Position numbers and translations under genes: made by a program. Of a stretch of 64,000 nucleotides of DNA, positions 8,209 to 16,700 are shown piece after piece (the first letter of the stretch is position 1; every line of letters begins with the position of its first letter). Source of the stretch: Erythrobacter fulvus (lineage in GTDB: Bacteria; Pseudomonadota; Alphaproteobacteria; Sphingomonadales; Sphingomonadaceae); NCBI RefSeq assembly GCF_028595285.1, contig NZ_JAQQXQ010000002.1, positions 124,001-188,000 on the forward strand, read 5' to 3'. A model generated the notes under the pieces. That model was not told the origin of the DNA. It did not search any database and worked only from the letters and a program-made list of their open reading frames with translations.

Positions 8209-8709
8209 TCAGATTCGTGCCGAAAGCAATGTCGCGAGGGCCTCAATCCCTTCCGCATCGGCGCGGGTGAAGCGTCCGGGGGTGGGGCTGTCGAGATCGA
8301 TCACCGCAATCACCGCACCGTCGCGCAGCACCGGCACGACCAGTTCCGACTGGCTCGCCGCGTCGCAGGCGATGTGGCCCGGGAAGGCATGGACGTCCGC
8401 GACAAGTTGCGTCGCGCGACTTTGCGCAGCGGTGCCGCATACGCCGATGCCGAAGGGGATACGGATACAGGCGGGCCGGCCCACGAACGGCCCCAAGACA
8501 AGTTCGCTTCCCGCGCCGTCCCTCGTCGGGGCCACCCGGTAAAACCCGGCCCAATTGAGATCGGGCAGGAATTCCCAGATCAGCGCCGCGACATTGGCCA
8601 TGTTGGCGATGCCGTCCGGCTCGTCCAGCGTGAGCGCATCGGCCGCGCCCAGCAGATCGCGGTGGACTTCGGCCGGGTCGGCATCGGCGGCGGGCTTGAA
8701 ATCGAACAT
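8209..8709 (-). CDS. msrC: free methionine-(R)-sulfoxide reductase (GAF domain)
   Basis: This 166-residue single-GAF-domain protein reduces free L-methionine-(R)-sulfoxide, repairing oxidised methionine in the cytoplasm. The three cysteines expected for this family are present: Cys81 and Cys91 in CIRIPFGIGVCG, and Cys115 in GHIACDA. Other family signs are NWAGFYRV and the C-terminal ELVVPVL...VIDLDSPTPGRF. I chose the ATG at 8709 (MFDFKPAADAD). It is divergent from the sugar dehydrogenase gene with 64 bases between them. Confidence 0.9.
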   Translation of the reverse strand: MFDFKPAADADPAEVHRDLLGAADALTLDEPDGIANMANVAALIWEFLPDLNWAGFYRVAPTRDGAGSELVLGPFVGRPACIRIPFGIGVCGTAAQSRATQLVADVHAFPGHIACDAASQSELVVPVLRDGAVIAVIDLDSPTPGRFTRADAEGIEALATLLSARI

Positions 8710-8773
8710 CGGGCAAGGGGCCTTCGCAGCTTGTGTGTTGCCGCCGGGGCGGGGCGGCTCTATCTCCCCCCAC

Positions 8774-10258
8774 ATGGCTATTTTCCGCAAGATCGCAATC
8801 GCTCTGGGCATCATTATCGTGATTGCCGGGGGTGCCCTATGGTTCCTTTCGCGCGGTGACACCGCCGATCTCTCGGTAGAGGAGGTCGCCGGGACAGAAC
8901 CGGTGCTGCAGGATCCTGCTGCCGAAAGCTTCCCCACGGTGAATATTGCCGAGCCGGTGGGCTGGGCCGAAGGCGAAGCCCCCCTCCCGGCCGATGGGCT
9001 GGAGGTGAAGCGCTTTGCCGAAGGGCTCGATCATCCGCGCATTCTTTATGCTCTGCCCAATGGCGATGTGCTGGTAACGCTGACCCGCGCACCCAAGAGC
9101 GAAGGCGGCAGCGGCGGCGGGATCATGGCGACGATCGAGGGCTGGATTGCCTCGATTCTCTTCAAAAAGGCCGGATCGGCAGGCGAATCGCCCAACCAGA
9201 TCATCCTGCTGCGTGACGAGGACGGGAACGGCACCGCCGAAAAGCAGATCGTGCTGCTTGAGGAAGGCCTCGATTCGCCTTCGGGCATGAGCTGGAAGGA
9301 CGACACGCTCTATGTTGCCAATCACAACGCCGTGCTGGCCTTCCCCTATGCGCTCGGTAGCGAGAAGGTCAGCGGCACCCCGCGCAAACTGATGGACCTG
9401 CCTGCGGGCGGCAACCACTGGATGCGCAACATGGAAATCGCGCCCGACGGCAAGAGCTTTTATGTCGCGGTCGGATCGGCCAGCAACATCGGCGAGCGCG
9501 GGATGGAGGCCGAGGAAGGCCGGGCGATGATCTGGCAATATGATCTCGAAACCAACCGCCAGCGCCAGTTCGCGGTCGGTCTGCGCAATGCCAACGGAAT
9601 GGATTTCAGCCCCTGGACCGGTGAGCTGTGGACCACAGTCAACGAACGCGACATGCTCGGGTCCGATCTGGTGCCCGATTACCTCACCAATGTGCCGGTG
9701 GGCGCGCAGTACGGCTGGCCGTGGATCTACTACAAGGAAAACATCGATCGCAGGGTCAAGGCGCCGATGCCCGCCTATCTGATGGAATATACCCGCAATC
9801 CCGAATTCGCGATGGGCCCGCATGTCGCCGCGTTGGGGCTGGTGTTCGGCAAGGAAGGCCACATGATGGGCAATAACTTTGCCACGGGGGCCTTTGTCGC
9901 ACGCCACGGTTCGTGGAACCGCAAGCCGGCTTCGGGTTATGATGTGGTCTTCGTGGAATTCGACGCGCGCGGCAATCCGGTGGGCAAGCCGCAACCGGTG
10001 CTGACCGGTTTCCTCAAGGAGGACGGCACCACTCGCGGCCGGCCGACCTGGGTCGAATGGGCAGGCGACGGGTCGCTGCTGGTGTCGGACGATACGGCCG
10101 GCATCATCTGGCGCGTGCGCGCACCGGGCGCTTCACCCGCTCCGGCAATTGCGCGGCTAACGGGCGAGCGTCTGCCGCCGCTGCGCGAGTTGCGCGATCC
10201 GCGTTCGGCATTCGAGGAGGATTACCTGCGCGAACAGGCGGGGCAGAAGATCAACTAG
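8774..10258 (+). CDS. membrane-anchored PQQ-dependent sugar (sorbosone-type) dehydrogenase
   Basis: This 494-residue protein has an N-terminal membrane helix (IAIALGIIIVIAGGALWFL) that should anchor a periplasmic six-bladed beta-propeller. Family signs are DHPRILYALPNGDVLVT, LRDEDGNGTAEKQ, WTTVNERDMLG and HGSWNRKPASGYDVVFVEF, as in the sorbosone/glucose dehydrogenase-like (YliI/Asd) family. These oxidise aldose sugars with PQQ. No PQQ biosynthesis genes lie in the window, so cofactor supply and substrate are unproven. Its stop abuts the stop of the convergent ATPase gene. Confidence 0.85.
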   Translation: MAIFRKIAIALGIIIVIAGGALWFLSRGDTADLSVEEVAGTEPVLQDPAAESFPTVNIAEPVGWAEGEAPLPADGLEVKRFAEGLDHPRILYALPNGDVLVTLTRAPKSEGGSGGGIMATIEGWIASILFKKAGSAGESPNQIILLRDEDGNGTAEKQIVLLEEGLDSPSGMSWKDDTLYVANHNAVLAFPYALGSEKVSGTPRKLMDLPAGGNHWMRNMEIAPDGKSFYVAVGSASNIGERGMEAEEGRAMIWQYDLETNRQRQFAVGLRNANGMDFSPWTGELWTTVNERDMLGSDLVPDYLTNVPVGAQYGWPWIYYKENIDRRVKAPMPAYLMEYTRNPEFAMGPHVAALGLVFGKEGHMMGNNFATGAFVARHGSWNRKPASGYDVVFVEFDARGNPVGKPQPVLTGFLKEDGTTRGRPTWVEWAGDGSLLVSDDTAGIIWRVRAPGASPAPAIARLTGERLPPLRELRDPRSAFEEDYLREQAGQKIN

Positions 10259-11077
10259 TTACAGCCTGATCCCTGCGCGCCCGGCCAGTTCGGTCGCGAA
10301 TTGCAGCGCCGTGCGGCCCGAACGGTTGCCGCGCTGGATGGCAAAGGCCAGCGCCTCCTCGGCATCGAAAGCCAGCCCGCGGGGCGCGGTGTAGCTTTCG
10401 AGAATTGCGAGATAGGTCTCGCGGTCCGCCGGGTGAAAGCCCAGCGTCAGTCCGAAGCGGTCGGCCAGCGCCAGCGCATCGTCGCGCTCGTCCCGTTCAT
10501 GGATGGCCGCGCTGGTATCTTCGCGCTCGACAATCGCGCGGCGGTTGGCGGTAACGGCGATCCGCACATGCGCCGGGCGCGGGGCCACACCCCCGTCGAG
10601 CAGGCTCCTGAGCGCCAGCATCTCGGCCCGCGCACCTTCGCCGAAGCCGAGATCGTCGATGAACAGCAGAAAGGCGCGTTTCTGTTGCGCCAGTTCGGCA
10701 ATCAGCGCAGGGAAAGTCGGCAGCGAACCGGGCGCGAGCTGCACCAGAGCGAGCGCCTGCGGCTGTTCGCGCTGAACATCGGCCACTGCGGCGCGCACCA
10801 GCGCCGACTTGCCCATCCCGCGCGCGCCCCACAGCAACGCATCATGCGCCGCCGCGCCGCTCGCCAGCCGCGCGCACAAGTCGCGCAGCGCAACTTTCTG
10901 GGCGTTGATCCCGTGGAGCGCACCCAGCGGCAGAGCATCGAGCACCGGCACCGCGCGGGCGCGTTCGCCCTCCCACACATAGGCGGGGTGGGCGTGCCAG
11001 TCGGTCGGCGGCGGCGGTGCGGGTGCGAGCCGCTCCAGCGCGGCGGCAATCCGTGCGAGTTCGCCGCCGTCCTCCAT
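10259..11077 (-). CDS. DUF815 family AAA+ ATPase
   Basis: This 272-residue P-loop ATPase carries Walker A GARGMGKSALVRA and Walker B LLFIDDLGF, with the DUF815 context HGINAQKVALRDLCARL and a C-terminal Arg-rich GNRSGRTALQFATEL. The family is conserved in many bacteria but has no established role. It starts 1 base after the acyl-CoA dehydrogenase stop, so the two are probably one operon, although no functional link is known. Confidence 0.85.
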   Translation of the reverse strand: MEDGGELARIAAALERLAPAPPPPTDWHAHPAYVWEGERARAVPVLDALPLGALHGINAQKVALRDLCARLASGAAAHDALLWGARGMGKSALVRAAVADVQREQPQALALVQLAPGSLPTFPALIAELAQQKRAFLLFIDDLGFGEGARAEMLALRSLLDGGVAPRPAHVRIAVTANRRAIVEREDTSAAIHERDERDDALALADRFGLTLGFHPADRETYLAILESYTAPRGLAFDAEEALAFAIQRGNRSGRTALQFATELAGRAGIRL

Positions 11078-11078
11078 C

Positions 11079-12827
11079 TCAGCCGGCCAGCGCTTCTGCG
11101 GGCAGGGCGTAAAGCAGCCCCGCCCCTGCGGTGGCCCCGGCCTTCAGGCCCGCGGCTTCGGGAACGATCCGGTCGAGGAAGAAGCGCACCGTTACCGGCT
11201 TGGTCGCCGCCAGCGCGGGCGCTGCGCCTGCCGCGACCGCTTCGGCCTGCTTCATGAGCTGCCACCCGGCAACCGCGACTGCGGCCATGGTGCAGAAGGG
11301 GACGCTACCGGCGAGACGATCGTCGAGGCTGGCTTCGTCGCGCATCCAGCGGGCGATATGCGCACAGTCCTGCGCCAGCGCGGCCAGAGCGGTTTCGCCT
11401 GCCGCCTCGCGGGCGATGGTTTCGAACAGTGTCACCAGCGCGTCGCCGCCTTCAAGGCCCAGCTTGCGGGTGACGAGGTCGGCAGCCTGAATGCCGTTGG
11501 TGCCCTCATAGATCGGAGCAATGCGCGAATCGCGCCAGTGCTGCGCCGCGCCGGTTTCCTCGACAAAGCCCATGCCGCCGTGGATCTGGATGCCGAGGCC
11601 TGCGACTTCCACGCCGATATCTGTGCCCCATGCCTTGATCAGCGGAACGATGATCTCCGCCCGCGCCTTGGCCGCTGCATCGCCGAGATTGCCGCGATCG
11701 ACCTGCCCTGCGCAGTAGTACAGCAGCGCGCGCGCACCCTCGGTCAGCGCCTTCATCCGCAGGATCATGCGGCGTACGTCGGGGTGCTCAATGATCGCCA
11801 CCGGAGTCTTGTCGGGCGAGCCGGCGCGGGCGGACTGGACGCGGTCGCGGGCATAGGCCAGCGCCTGCTGGGTGGCGCGTTCGCCGATCTGCACGCCCTG
11901 ATTGCCGACATTGATGCGCGCATTGTTCATCATCGTGAACATCGCCGCGAGGCCCTTGTTCTCCTGGCCGACCAGTTCGCCGATGCATTCGCCATTGTCG
12001 CCGTAGGACATGACGCAGGTGGGCGAGGCGTTGATGCCCAGCTTGTGTTCGAGGCTGACGCAGCGCAGGTCGTTCTTCGGGCCGAGGCTGCCGTCGGCGT
12101 TCACGTGATACTTGGGCACCACGAAGAGCGAGATGCCGCGCGATCCCTCGGGCGCGCCGGGGAGGCGGGCGAGCACGAGGTGGATGATATTCTCGGCAAG
12201 GTCATGCTCGCCCCAGGTGATATAGATTTTCTGACCTGTAATCAGATACTTGCCTGCGTTTGGGCCTTCGGTGATCGGTTCGGCCGTGCTCCGCAGTGCG
12301 CCGACATCGCTCCCCGCGGCGGGTTCGGTCAGGTTCATCGTGCCCGACCACTTCCCGCTGACGAGGTTGGGGAGATACATCGCCTGCTGCGCGGGCGATC
12401 CGTGATGCTCGAGCGCCTCGATCGCGCCGACCGATAGCATCGGCAGCAGCGTGAAGGCCATATTCGCCGCGCCGAGGTTCTCCAGCACATTGCAGGCGAG
12501 GGTGAAGGGCAGGCCCTGCCCGCCATGCGCCGCCGGAGAGGCAATCGCGTTCCAGCCCTGCTCGACATAGGCCTGATAGGCGGCCTCGAACCCTTCGGGC
12601 AGGCGGACACGGCCGTTTTCGAGCTTTGCGCCCTCAAGATCACCCTTGCGGTTGAGCGGCGCGAATTCGCCTGCCGCGAACTGCCCCACGCCCTCGACGA
12701 TCGCCTCGACCAGATCGGGCTCGGCATGGGCGAAGCGTTCGGTCGCGGCCAGCTCTTCGATCCCGGCATTGACGCGGATGGCGAGCAGCTGGTCGGCGGT
12801 GGGTGGGGTAAAGGGGGTCACTTGCAA
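11079..12827 (-). CDS. acyl-CoA dehydrogenase (long, DmdC-like subgroup)
   Basis: This protein of about 582 residues is an FAD-dependent acyl-CoA dehydrogenase of the long subgroup with an extra C-terminal domain, which includes 3-methylmercaptopropionyl-CoA dehydrogenase DmdC and fatty acyl enzymes. Visible motifs are MNLTEPAAGSDVG (FAD/substrate), the IYITWGEHDL loop, and YEGTNGIQAADLVTRK carrying the catalytic glutamate. It catalyses alpha,beta-desaturation of acyl-CoA; the chain preference cannot be read. The start is unsure: TTG at 12827 and GTG at 12821 share the same AAGGA site upstream. The DUF815 ATPase gene follows it. Confidence 0.88.
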   Translation of the reverse strand: MQVTPFTPPTADQLLAIRVNAGIEELAATERFAHAEPDLVEAIVEGVGQFAAGEFAPLNRKGDLEGAKLENGRVRLPEGFEAAYQAYVEQGWNAIASPAAHGGQGLPFTLACNVLENLGAANMAFTLLPMLSVGAIEALEHHGSPAQQAMYLPNLVSGKWSGTMNLTEPAAGSDVGALRSTAEPITEGPNAGKYLITGQKIYITWGEHDLAENIIHLVLARLPGAPEGSRGISLFVVPKYHVNADGSLGPKNDLRCVSLEHKLGINASPTCVMSYGDNGECIGELVGQENKGLAAMFTMMNNARINVGNQGVQIGERATQQALAYARDRVQSARAGSPDKTPVAIIEHPDVRRMILRMKALTEGARALLYYCAGQVDRGNLGDAAAKARAEIIVPLIKAWGTDIGVEVAGLGIQIHGGMGFVEETGAAQHWRDSRIAPIYEGTNGIQAADLVTRKLGLEGGDALVTLFETIAREAAGETALAALAQDCAHIARWMRDEASLDDRLAGSVPFCTMAAVAVAGWQLMKQAEAVAAGAAPALAATKPVTVRFFLDRIVPEAAGLKAGATAGAGLLYALPAEALAG

Positions 12828-12907
12828 GGCGTCCTTCGGGTGGGCGGAAAGGGGGTGAGAAATGCCCGCACTTGGCAGGCCGCGCGCCAGTCTATAGCGC
12901 GAGAGGC

Positions 12908-13882
12908 ATGAGCGGCAAGAACGTTACGGAAGTGGTGCTGGCAGACGCCGAGGGGATCGCAAAAGCGGCGCGCATCCTCGAATCGGGCGGGCTTGTCGCG
13001 GTGCCGACCGAGACTGTTTACGGCCTTGCTGCGCGGGCTGACAGCGCCGAGGCCGTGGCGAAGATCTATGCCGCCAAGGGCCGCCCGGATTTCAACCCGC
13101 TGATCGTCCATGTGCGGGATGTGGAGCAGGCGGGGTGTTATGCCGAATGGCCATCCGATGCCGACCTTGCGGCGATGATCCACTGGCCCGGCCCGCTGAC
13201 GCTGGTTCTACCGAAGAAGGACGATGCGGCGTTGACCGAAGCGGTAACGGCAGGCTTGCCGACGGTCGCTTTGCGCTGTCCGGCGCACCCGGTGATGCAA
13301 GCTTTACTGGCGGCAGTCGATTTTCCGTTGGCTGCACCATCCGCGAACCGCTCGGGTTTCATCAGCCCGACCACCGCGCAACACGTGCTCGCCTCGCTTG
13401 ACGGGCGGATCGACATGGTGCTCGACGCGGGGCCGACGAGCGCGGGGGTGGAATCGACCATTCTTGCCATCGGGCGCGACGGAAGCTGGCGCGAGTTGCG
13501 CCCGGGGCCGGTCGACAGCGATGCACTTCACCGGCACTATTTCGATTACGGGATCAGCGAGCGGCAGGCGGGGGTGCAGGCCCCCGCGCGCATCGAAGCC
13601 CCCGGGCAGCTTGCCAGCCACTATGCACCGGGCAAGCCGGTACGCCTCGGTGCGACCGAAGCGGAGCCCGACGAGTTTCTGATCGGGTTCGGTGCGGTGC
13701 AGGGTGACTGCACGCTGTCGGCGAGTGGTGACGTCAATGAAGCGGCGACGCGACTCTATGCCTGTCTGCACGAGGCTGCCCGCGCCGATCACCCGCGTAT
13801 CGCGGTCGCGCCGGTGCCCGATCAGGGCGTGGGCCGCGCGATCAACGACCGGCTGCGGCGCGCGGCAACACCGGCGGATTAA
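12908..13882 (+). CDS. L-threonylcarbamoyladenylate synthase (TsaC/Sua5)
   Basis: This 324-residue Sua5-type enzyme makes threonylcarbamoyl-AMP from Thr, bicarbonate and ATP for t6A37 in ANN-decoding tRNAs. The YrdC domain is clear: VAVPTETVYGLAARADS, KIYAAKGRPDFNPLIVHV, LPTVALRCPAHPV, PSANRSG. A linker and Sua5 C-terminal domain follow (ASHYAPGKPVRLG), so it is the long form rather than short TsaC. I chose the ATG at 12908. The stop lies in a TTAA shared with the stop of the convergent lipoprotein gene. Confidence 0.93.
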   Translation: MSGKNVTEVVLADAEGIAKAARILESGGLVAVPTETVYGLAARADSAEAVAKIYAAKGRPDFNPLIVHVRDVEQAGCYAEWPSDADLAAMIHWPGPLTLVLPKKDDAALTEAVTAGLPTVALRCPAHPVMQALLAAVDFPLAAPSANRSGFISPTTAQHVLASLDGRIDMVLDAGPTSAGVESTILAIGRDGSWRELRPGPVDSDALHRHYFDYGISERQAGVQAPARIEAPGQLASHYAPGKPVRLGATEAEPDEFLIGFGAVQGDCTLSASGDVNEAATRLYACLHEAARADHPRIAVAPVPDQGVGRAINDRLRRAATPAD

Positions 13883-14208
13883 TTCTCCGGTTCGACCGGC
13901 ACGCCTTGCATCAGCGCCTTCTGTTCGGCGCGGATCGCCTGGGCTTTCTCGCAGGCGGCATCGTCGCCTTCGCCGCAGCGCTCCATCGCCTTGTCGTAAT
14001 CGCGTTCGAGTTCGCCGATCCGCTCCTCGCGCTTGCGGATTTCGCGCCCGCGCTTCTCGTCGGCTTCGGATTGGCTGGTGGTCGCCGCGTCGATCCCGGC
14101 ACTGGCGGCTTTCACCGGCAGGGTGACGATATTCGCCGCAGTGCGGGCGATGCAGCCCTGCAACGCGAAGGCGGACAGGCTCATGGCCAAAAGAAGGGGT
14201 GCGCGCAT
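13879..14208 (-). CDS. small putative lipoprotein with charged coiled coil
   Basis: This 109-residue protein has a signal sequence ending LQGC, compatible with a lipobox (Cys19). A strongly charged helical part follows (EADEKRGREIRKREERIGEL), probably a coiled coil facing the periplasm. I do not recognise a family. It converges on the tsaC/sua5 gene with a 4-base overlap at 13879-13882 in which TTAA supplies both stops. Confidence 0.7.
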   Translation of the reverse strand: MRAPLLLAMSLSAFALQGCIARTAANIVTLPVKAASAGIDAATTSQSEADEKRGREIRKREERIGELERDYDKAMERCGEGDDAACEKAQAIRAEQKALMQGVPVEPEN

Positions 14209-14248
14209 GATCGCATCATGTCGCGCGCACCCTGCCGAAAAGCAAATA

Positions 14249-15025
14249 TTATTCTGCGGGTTCTTCCGCCGGCAAGGCCGGTTGAGCTGTTTCCGCGCTC
14301 GCCGGATTGCAGGTGAGCGTGCCCGATCCGAACGCCTTTACGGTGCACTTGGCGCTGCCCGCCACGTTCACGTCGCCCGAACCGGCGATGGTGGCTTCCA
14401 CCGTGCCGTCCGAGGCAAAGGCGATGTCGCCCGATCCGCCGATCGTGACTTCGGCGCGGTCGGCCTTGAGCGCGGCGAGATCGATCTTGCCCGATCCCCC
14501 GATCACCACTTCAAGCCGCTTGGCTGTGCCTGCGCCCTTGATCTTGCCGTTGCCGCCGATGTTGATTTCGAACGTTTCGGCCGCGACCTGATCGAATTCG
14601 ACCGCACCCGATCCGCCGATATTGATCGACGCGGTGCTGGCGAGCGACCTTGCCTTGATCGTGCCGCTGCCCGCGATCACGATTTCGGACGGCGGGGGCA
14701 TGGTGATGCGGATGGTGGCCTTGTCCGAGCCGTTCCAGCCGTCCTCGCGGGTGATGCCGATCAGCTTTTCGTCGCGCACGAAACGCAGGGCGTCGGTGTC
14801 CTTCCCTTCCACCGCGAGATCAAAGGTTTCGCCTTCGGTCAGGATCACGTTGTCGCCCGAGGACAGCACGATTTCGGTCGGCGCGGCGCCGCTCATGTCG
14901 AGCTCGGCCAAGGGAACGCCCTTCTTGCCGTTGATTTCGATATCCGCGCCGTCGCAGCCCCCAAGGGCCGTGCCGAGTGCAAGCACGACGAGCGGGGCCA
15001 TGCGTTTGAGGATCTGGTTGATCAT
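14249..15025 (-). CDS. DUF2807 (head GIN-type) lipoprotein
   Basis: This 258-residue lipoprotein has a signal sequence with lipobox LGGC (Cys24). From about residue 110 it carries a ladder of short repeats built on a Gly-Gly-Ser-Gly turn (IAGSGTIKA, IGGSGAVEF, IGGNGKIKG, IGGSGKIDL, IGGSGDIAF, IAGSGDVNV) spaced about 20 residues apart. This is the right-handed beta-solenoid expected of DUF2807, the putative auto-transporter adhesin head GIN domain. It is probably an envelope protein of unknown function. A Cys pair near the end (AKCTVKAFGSGTLTC) may form a disulfide. Confidence 0.85.
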   Translation of the reverse strand: MINQILKRMAPLVVLALGTALGGCDGADIEINGKKGVPLAELDMSGAAPTEIVLSSGDNVILTEGETFDLAVEGKDTDALRFVRDEKLIGITREDGWNGSDKATIRITMPPPSEIVIAGSGTIKARSLASTASINIGGSGAVEFDQVAAETFEINIGGNGKIKGAGTAKRLEVVIGGSGKIDLAALKADRAEVTIGGSGDIAFASDGTVEATIAGSGDVNVAGSAKCTVKAFGSGTLTCNPASAETAQPALPAEEPAE

Positions 15026-15108
15026 GCGGTTTTTCCCTCCGGGGCCGGTGTCAGCGTATTGCCGATATAATACACCAAGCCGCAAGGTGCAAGCGCGGCG
15101 GATGGCGC

Positions 15109-15141
15109 AAACAAAAAGGGCCGCCCCGCAGGGCAGCCCTT
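15109..15141 (-). terminator. intrinsic terminator after carD
   Basis: An 11-base stem with one mismatch (15116-15126 and 15131-15141, loop CGCA) is followed on the minus strand by TTTTTGTTT. It sits 24 bases past the carD stop. Confidence 0.8.
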
Positions 15142-15165
15142 GATGTTCGCGGAACGCGGGAAGCC

Positions 15166-15699
15166 TCAGGCTTCTTCGGCGTTGTCGTAATATTGCGGTG
15201 CGTGTTCGCGCAGCACGTCGAGGATCTTGCCGAGCGCGGTCGGCTCGTCGGTTTCCTCCATGGCCGCGAGTTCGCGGGCGAGGCGGCTGGACGCCGCTTC
15301 GAAGATCTGGCGTTCGGAATAGGACTGCTCCGGCTGGTCTTCCGGACGGAACAGGTCGCGGGTCACTTCGGCGATCGACACGAGGTCGCCCGAGTTGATC
15401 TTCGCTTCGTATTCCTGCGCGCGGCGCGACCACATGGTGCGCTTGACCTTCGGCTTGCCCTTCAGGGTTTCCATCGCCTGCTTCAGCGTCTTGTCGGAAG
15501 ACAGCTTGCGCATCCCGATCGATTCGACCTTGTTGACCGGCACACGGAGCGTCATCCGCTCCTTTTCGAAACGCAGAACGTAAAGTTCGAGCTGCATGCC
15601 GGCGATTTCCTCGCTCTGCAGTTCGATTACCCGGCCAACGCCGTGCTTGGGGTAGACAACATAATCGCCGACGGTGAATGCGTTTGCGGTGCTTGCCAT
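15166..15699 (-). CDS. CarD family transcriptional regulator
   Basis: This 177-residue protein has the N-terminal CarD/TRCF RNA-polymerase interaction domain (FTVGDYVVYPKHGVGRVIEL, then LRVPVNKVESIGMRKLS) and a helical C-terminal DNA-binding part with WSRRAQEYEAKINSGDL. CarD proteins bind the RNAP beta subunit and stabilise open complexes, often at rRNA and ribosomal promoters. I chose the ATG at 15699 (MASTANAF), preceded by AAAGGAA. It has its own terminator downstream. A possible promoter lies about 190 bases upstream. Confidence 0.95.
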   Translation of the reverse strand: MASTANAFTVGDYVVYPKHGVGRVIELQSEEIAGMQLELYVLRFEKERMTLRVPVNKVESIGMRKLSSDKTLKQAMETLKGKPKVKRTMWSRRAQEYEAKINSGDLVSIAEVTRDLFRPEDQPEQSYSERQIFEAASSRLARELAAMEETDEPTALGKILDVLREHAPQYYDNAEEA

Positions 15700-15867
15700 G
15701 CAAGTTCCTTTCTGTGGGCCGTTCCGGCAACGGGAGAGGGACAATCATCCCGGCGGCGCGACCCGCCCCCGCAAGGGGCAAAGCGCCGGGAGTCGATTGA
15801 CCTAGGGGGGAGGTTGCTGGTGTGTGGCCTTCCTGGTTTCAACGCCTGCGCGGGCCCTGACCAACTG

Positions 15868-15895
15868 CCTCGGCCTGCGCGGTTCCCTCATTATA
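15868..15895 (-). promoter_or_regulatory. candidate sigma70-type promoter upstream of carD
   Basis: On the minus strand a perfect TATAAT (plus coordinates 15890-15895) stands out in otherwise GC-rich DNA between fdxA and carD. No convincing -35 hexamer is placed 16-18 bases away, and the 5' leader would be about 190 bases, so this is tentative. Confidence 0.3.
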
Positions 15896-15976
15896 TAGCA
15901 TACCCGCAACAAAATTGCGAGTCGGCGATTGCGAAGGCGCGCGTATCTTCGCAGATACGCAACTTAGCCGGATAAA

Positions 15977-16315
15977 TCAGTCGCCTTCGCCCGGTTCGGC
16001 GCTGAAATACTTCTCGAACTTGTCCTTTTCGCCCTTGTGCGCATCGGCATCTTCGGGCGGGGCCTTCTGGCTGGTGATGTTGGGCCACTGGGCCGAATAT
16101 TTGGTATTCAGCTCGAGCCACTTTTCCAGCCCGTCCTCGGTATCCGGCAGGATGGCTTCGGCGGGACATTCCGGCTCGCACACGCCGCAATCGATGCATT
16201 CGCTGGGATTGATCACCAGCATGTTTTCGCCTTCGTAGAAACAATCGACCGGGCAGACTTCGACACAGTCAGTGTACTTGCACTTGATACAGTCTTCGGT
16301 GACGACGTAGGTCAT
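15977..16315 (-). CDS. fdxA: 7Fe ferredoxin FdxA
   Basis: This 112-residue seven-iron ferredoxin is like Azotobacter FdI. By family analogy Cys9, Cys17 and Cys50 ligate the [3Fe-4S] cluster, and Cys21, Cys40, Cys43 and Cys46 the [4Fe-4S] cluster; extra cysteines are at 12 and 25. The motif [12 protein letters not shown] is intact. It is a cytoplasmic electron carrier whose partner is not shown. The gene lies 10 bases after the S4-domain gene and is probably in one transcript with it and the helicase. A short hairpin at 15941-15960 follows the stop but lacks a T run. Confidence 0.96.
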   Translation of the reverse strand: MTYVVTEDCIKCKYTDCVEVCPVDCFYEGENMLVINPSECIDCGVCEPECPAEAILPDTEDGLEKWLELNTKYSAQWPNITSQKAPPEDADAHKGEKDKFEKYFSAEPGEGD

Positions 16316-16325
16316 TGCGGCTCTT

Positions 16326-16700
16326 TCACAAGAGGTCTTCGGGATCTGCGGGCTCGGTGCCCGCCGCGAGAGGCGACGCTGCTATGGTGTTTTGCCCTTT
16401 AGGGTCAAGACCGTCGCCGTCAACCTCACGATAATGCGAACGCGCCAGCGCCGGCGGACCGCGCCGGTCGGGCAGGGACAGCAGTTCGATGACGCGGACA
16501 GACCCGCCCAGCGCGATCGTCAACACGTCGCCCACCCGCGCCTGTTCGGATCCGCGTTGCACATGCTTGCGGTTGCGGCGCAGCGCATGGGCGGCGATCA
16601 GCGCCTCGGCGGCGGAGCGGGTGCGGGCAAAGCGCAGATAGACGAGCAGACGGTCGATCCTGATCGACCCTGCCGAGCCGTGCGCGCCGCCTGCATTCAT
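16326..16700 (-). CDS. RNA-binding S4 domain protein (Hsp15-like)
   Basis: This 124-residue protein has an N-terminal S4 RNA-binding domain ([20 protein letters not shown], then [25 protein letters not shown]) like Hsp15/HslR, which binds 50S subunits carrying stalled nascent chains. It lacks the basic C-terminal extension of E. coli Hsp15 and ends in an acidic tail ([11 protein letters not shown]). Its ATG overlaps the helicase stop (ATGA), so the two RNA proteins are translationally coupled and may act together. Confidence 0.85.
   Translation of the reverse strand: MNAGGAHGSAGSIRIDRLLVYLRFARTRSAAEALIAAHALRRNRKHVQRGSEQARVGDVLTIALGGSVRVIELLSLPDRRGPPALARSHYREVDGDGLDPKGQNTIAASPLAAGTEPADPEDLL

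Noticed and set aside
15941..15960. GCGTATCT-TCGC-AGATACGC hairpin after fdxA as a terminator
   Set aside because: The stem is perfect, but the minus strand continues GC-rich without a T run; it may be a processing or protein site, so it is not listed as a terminator.
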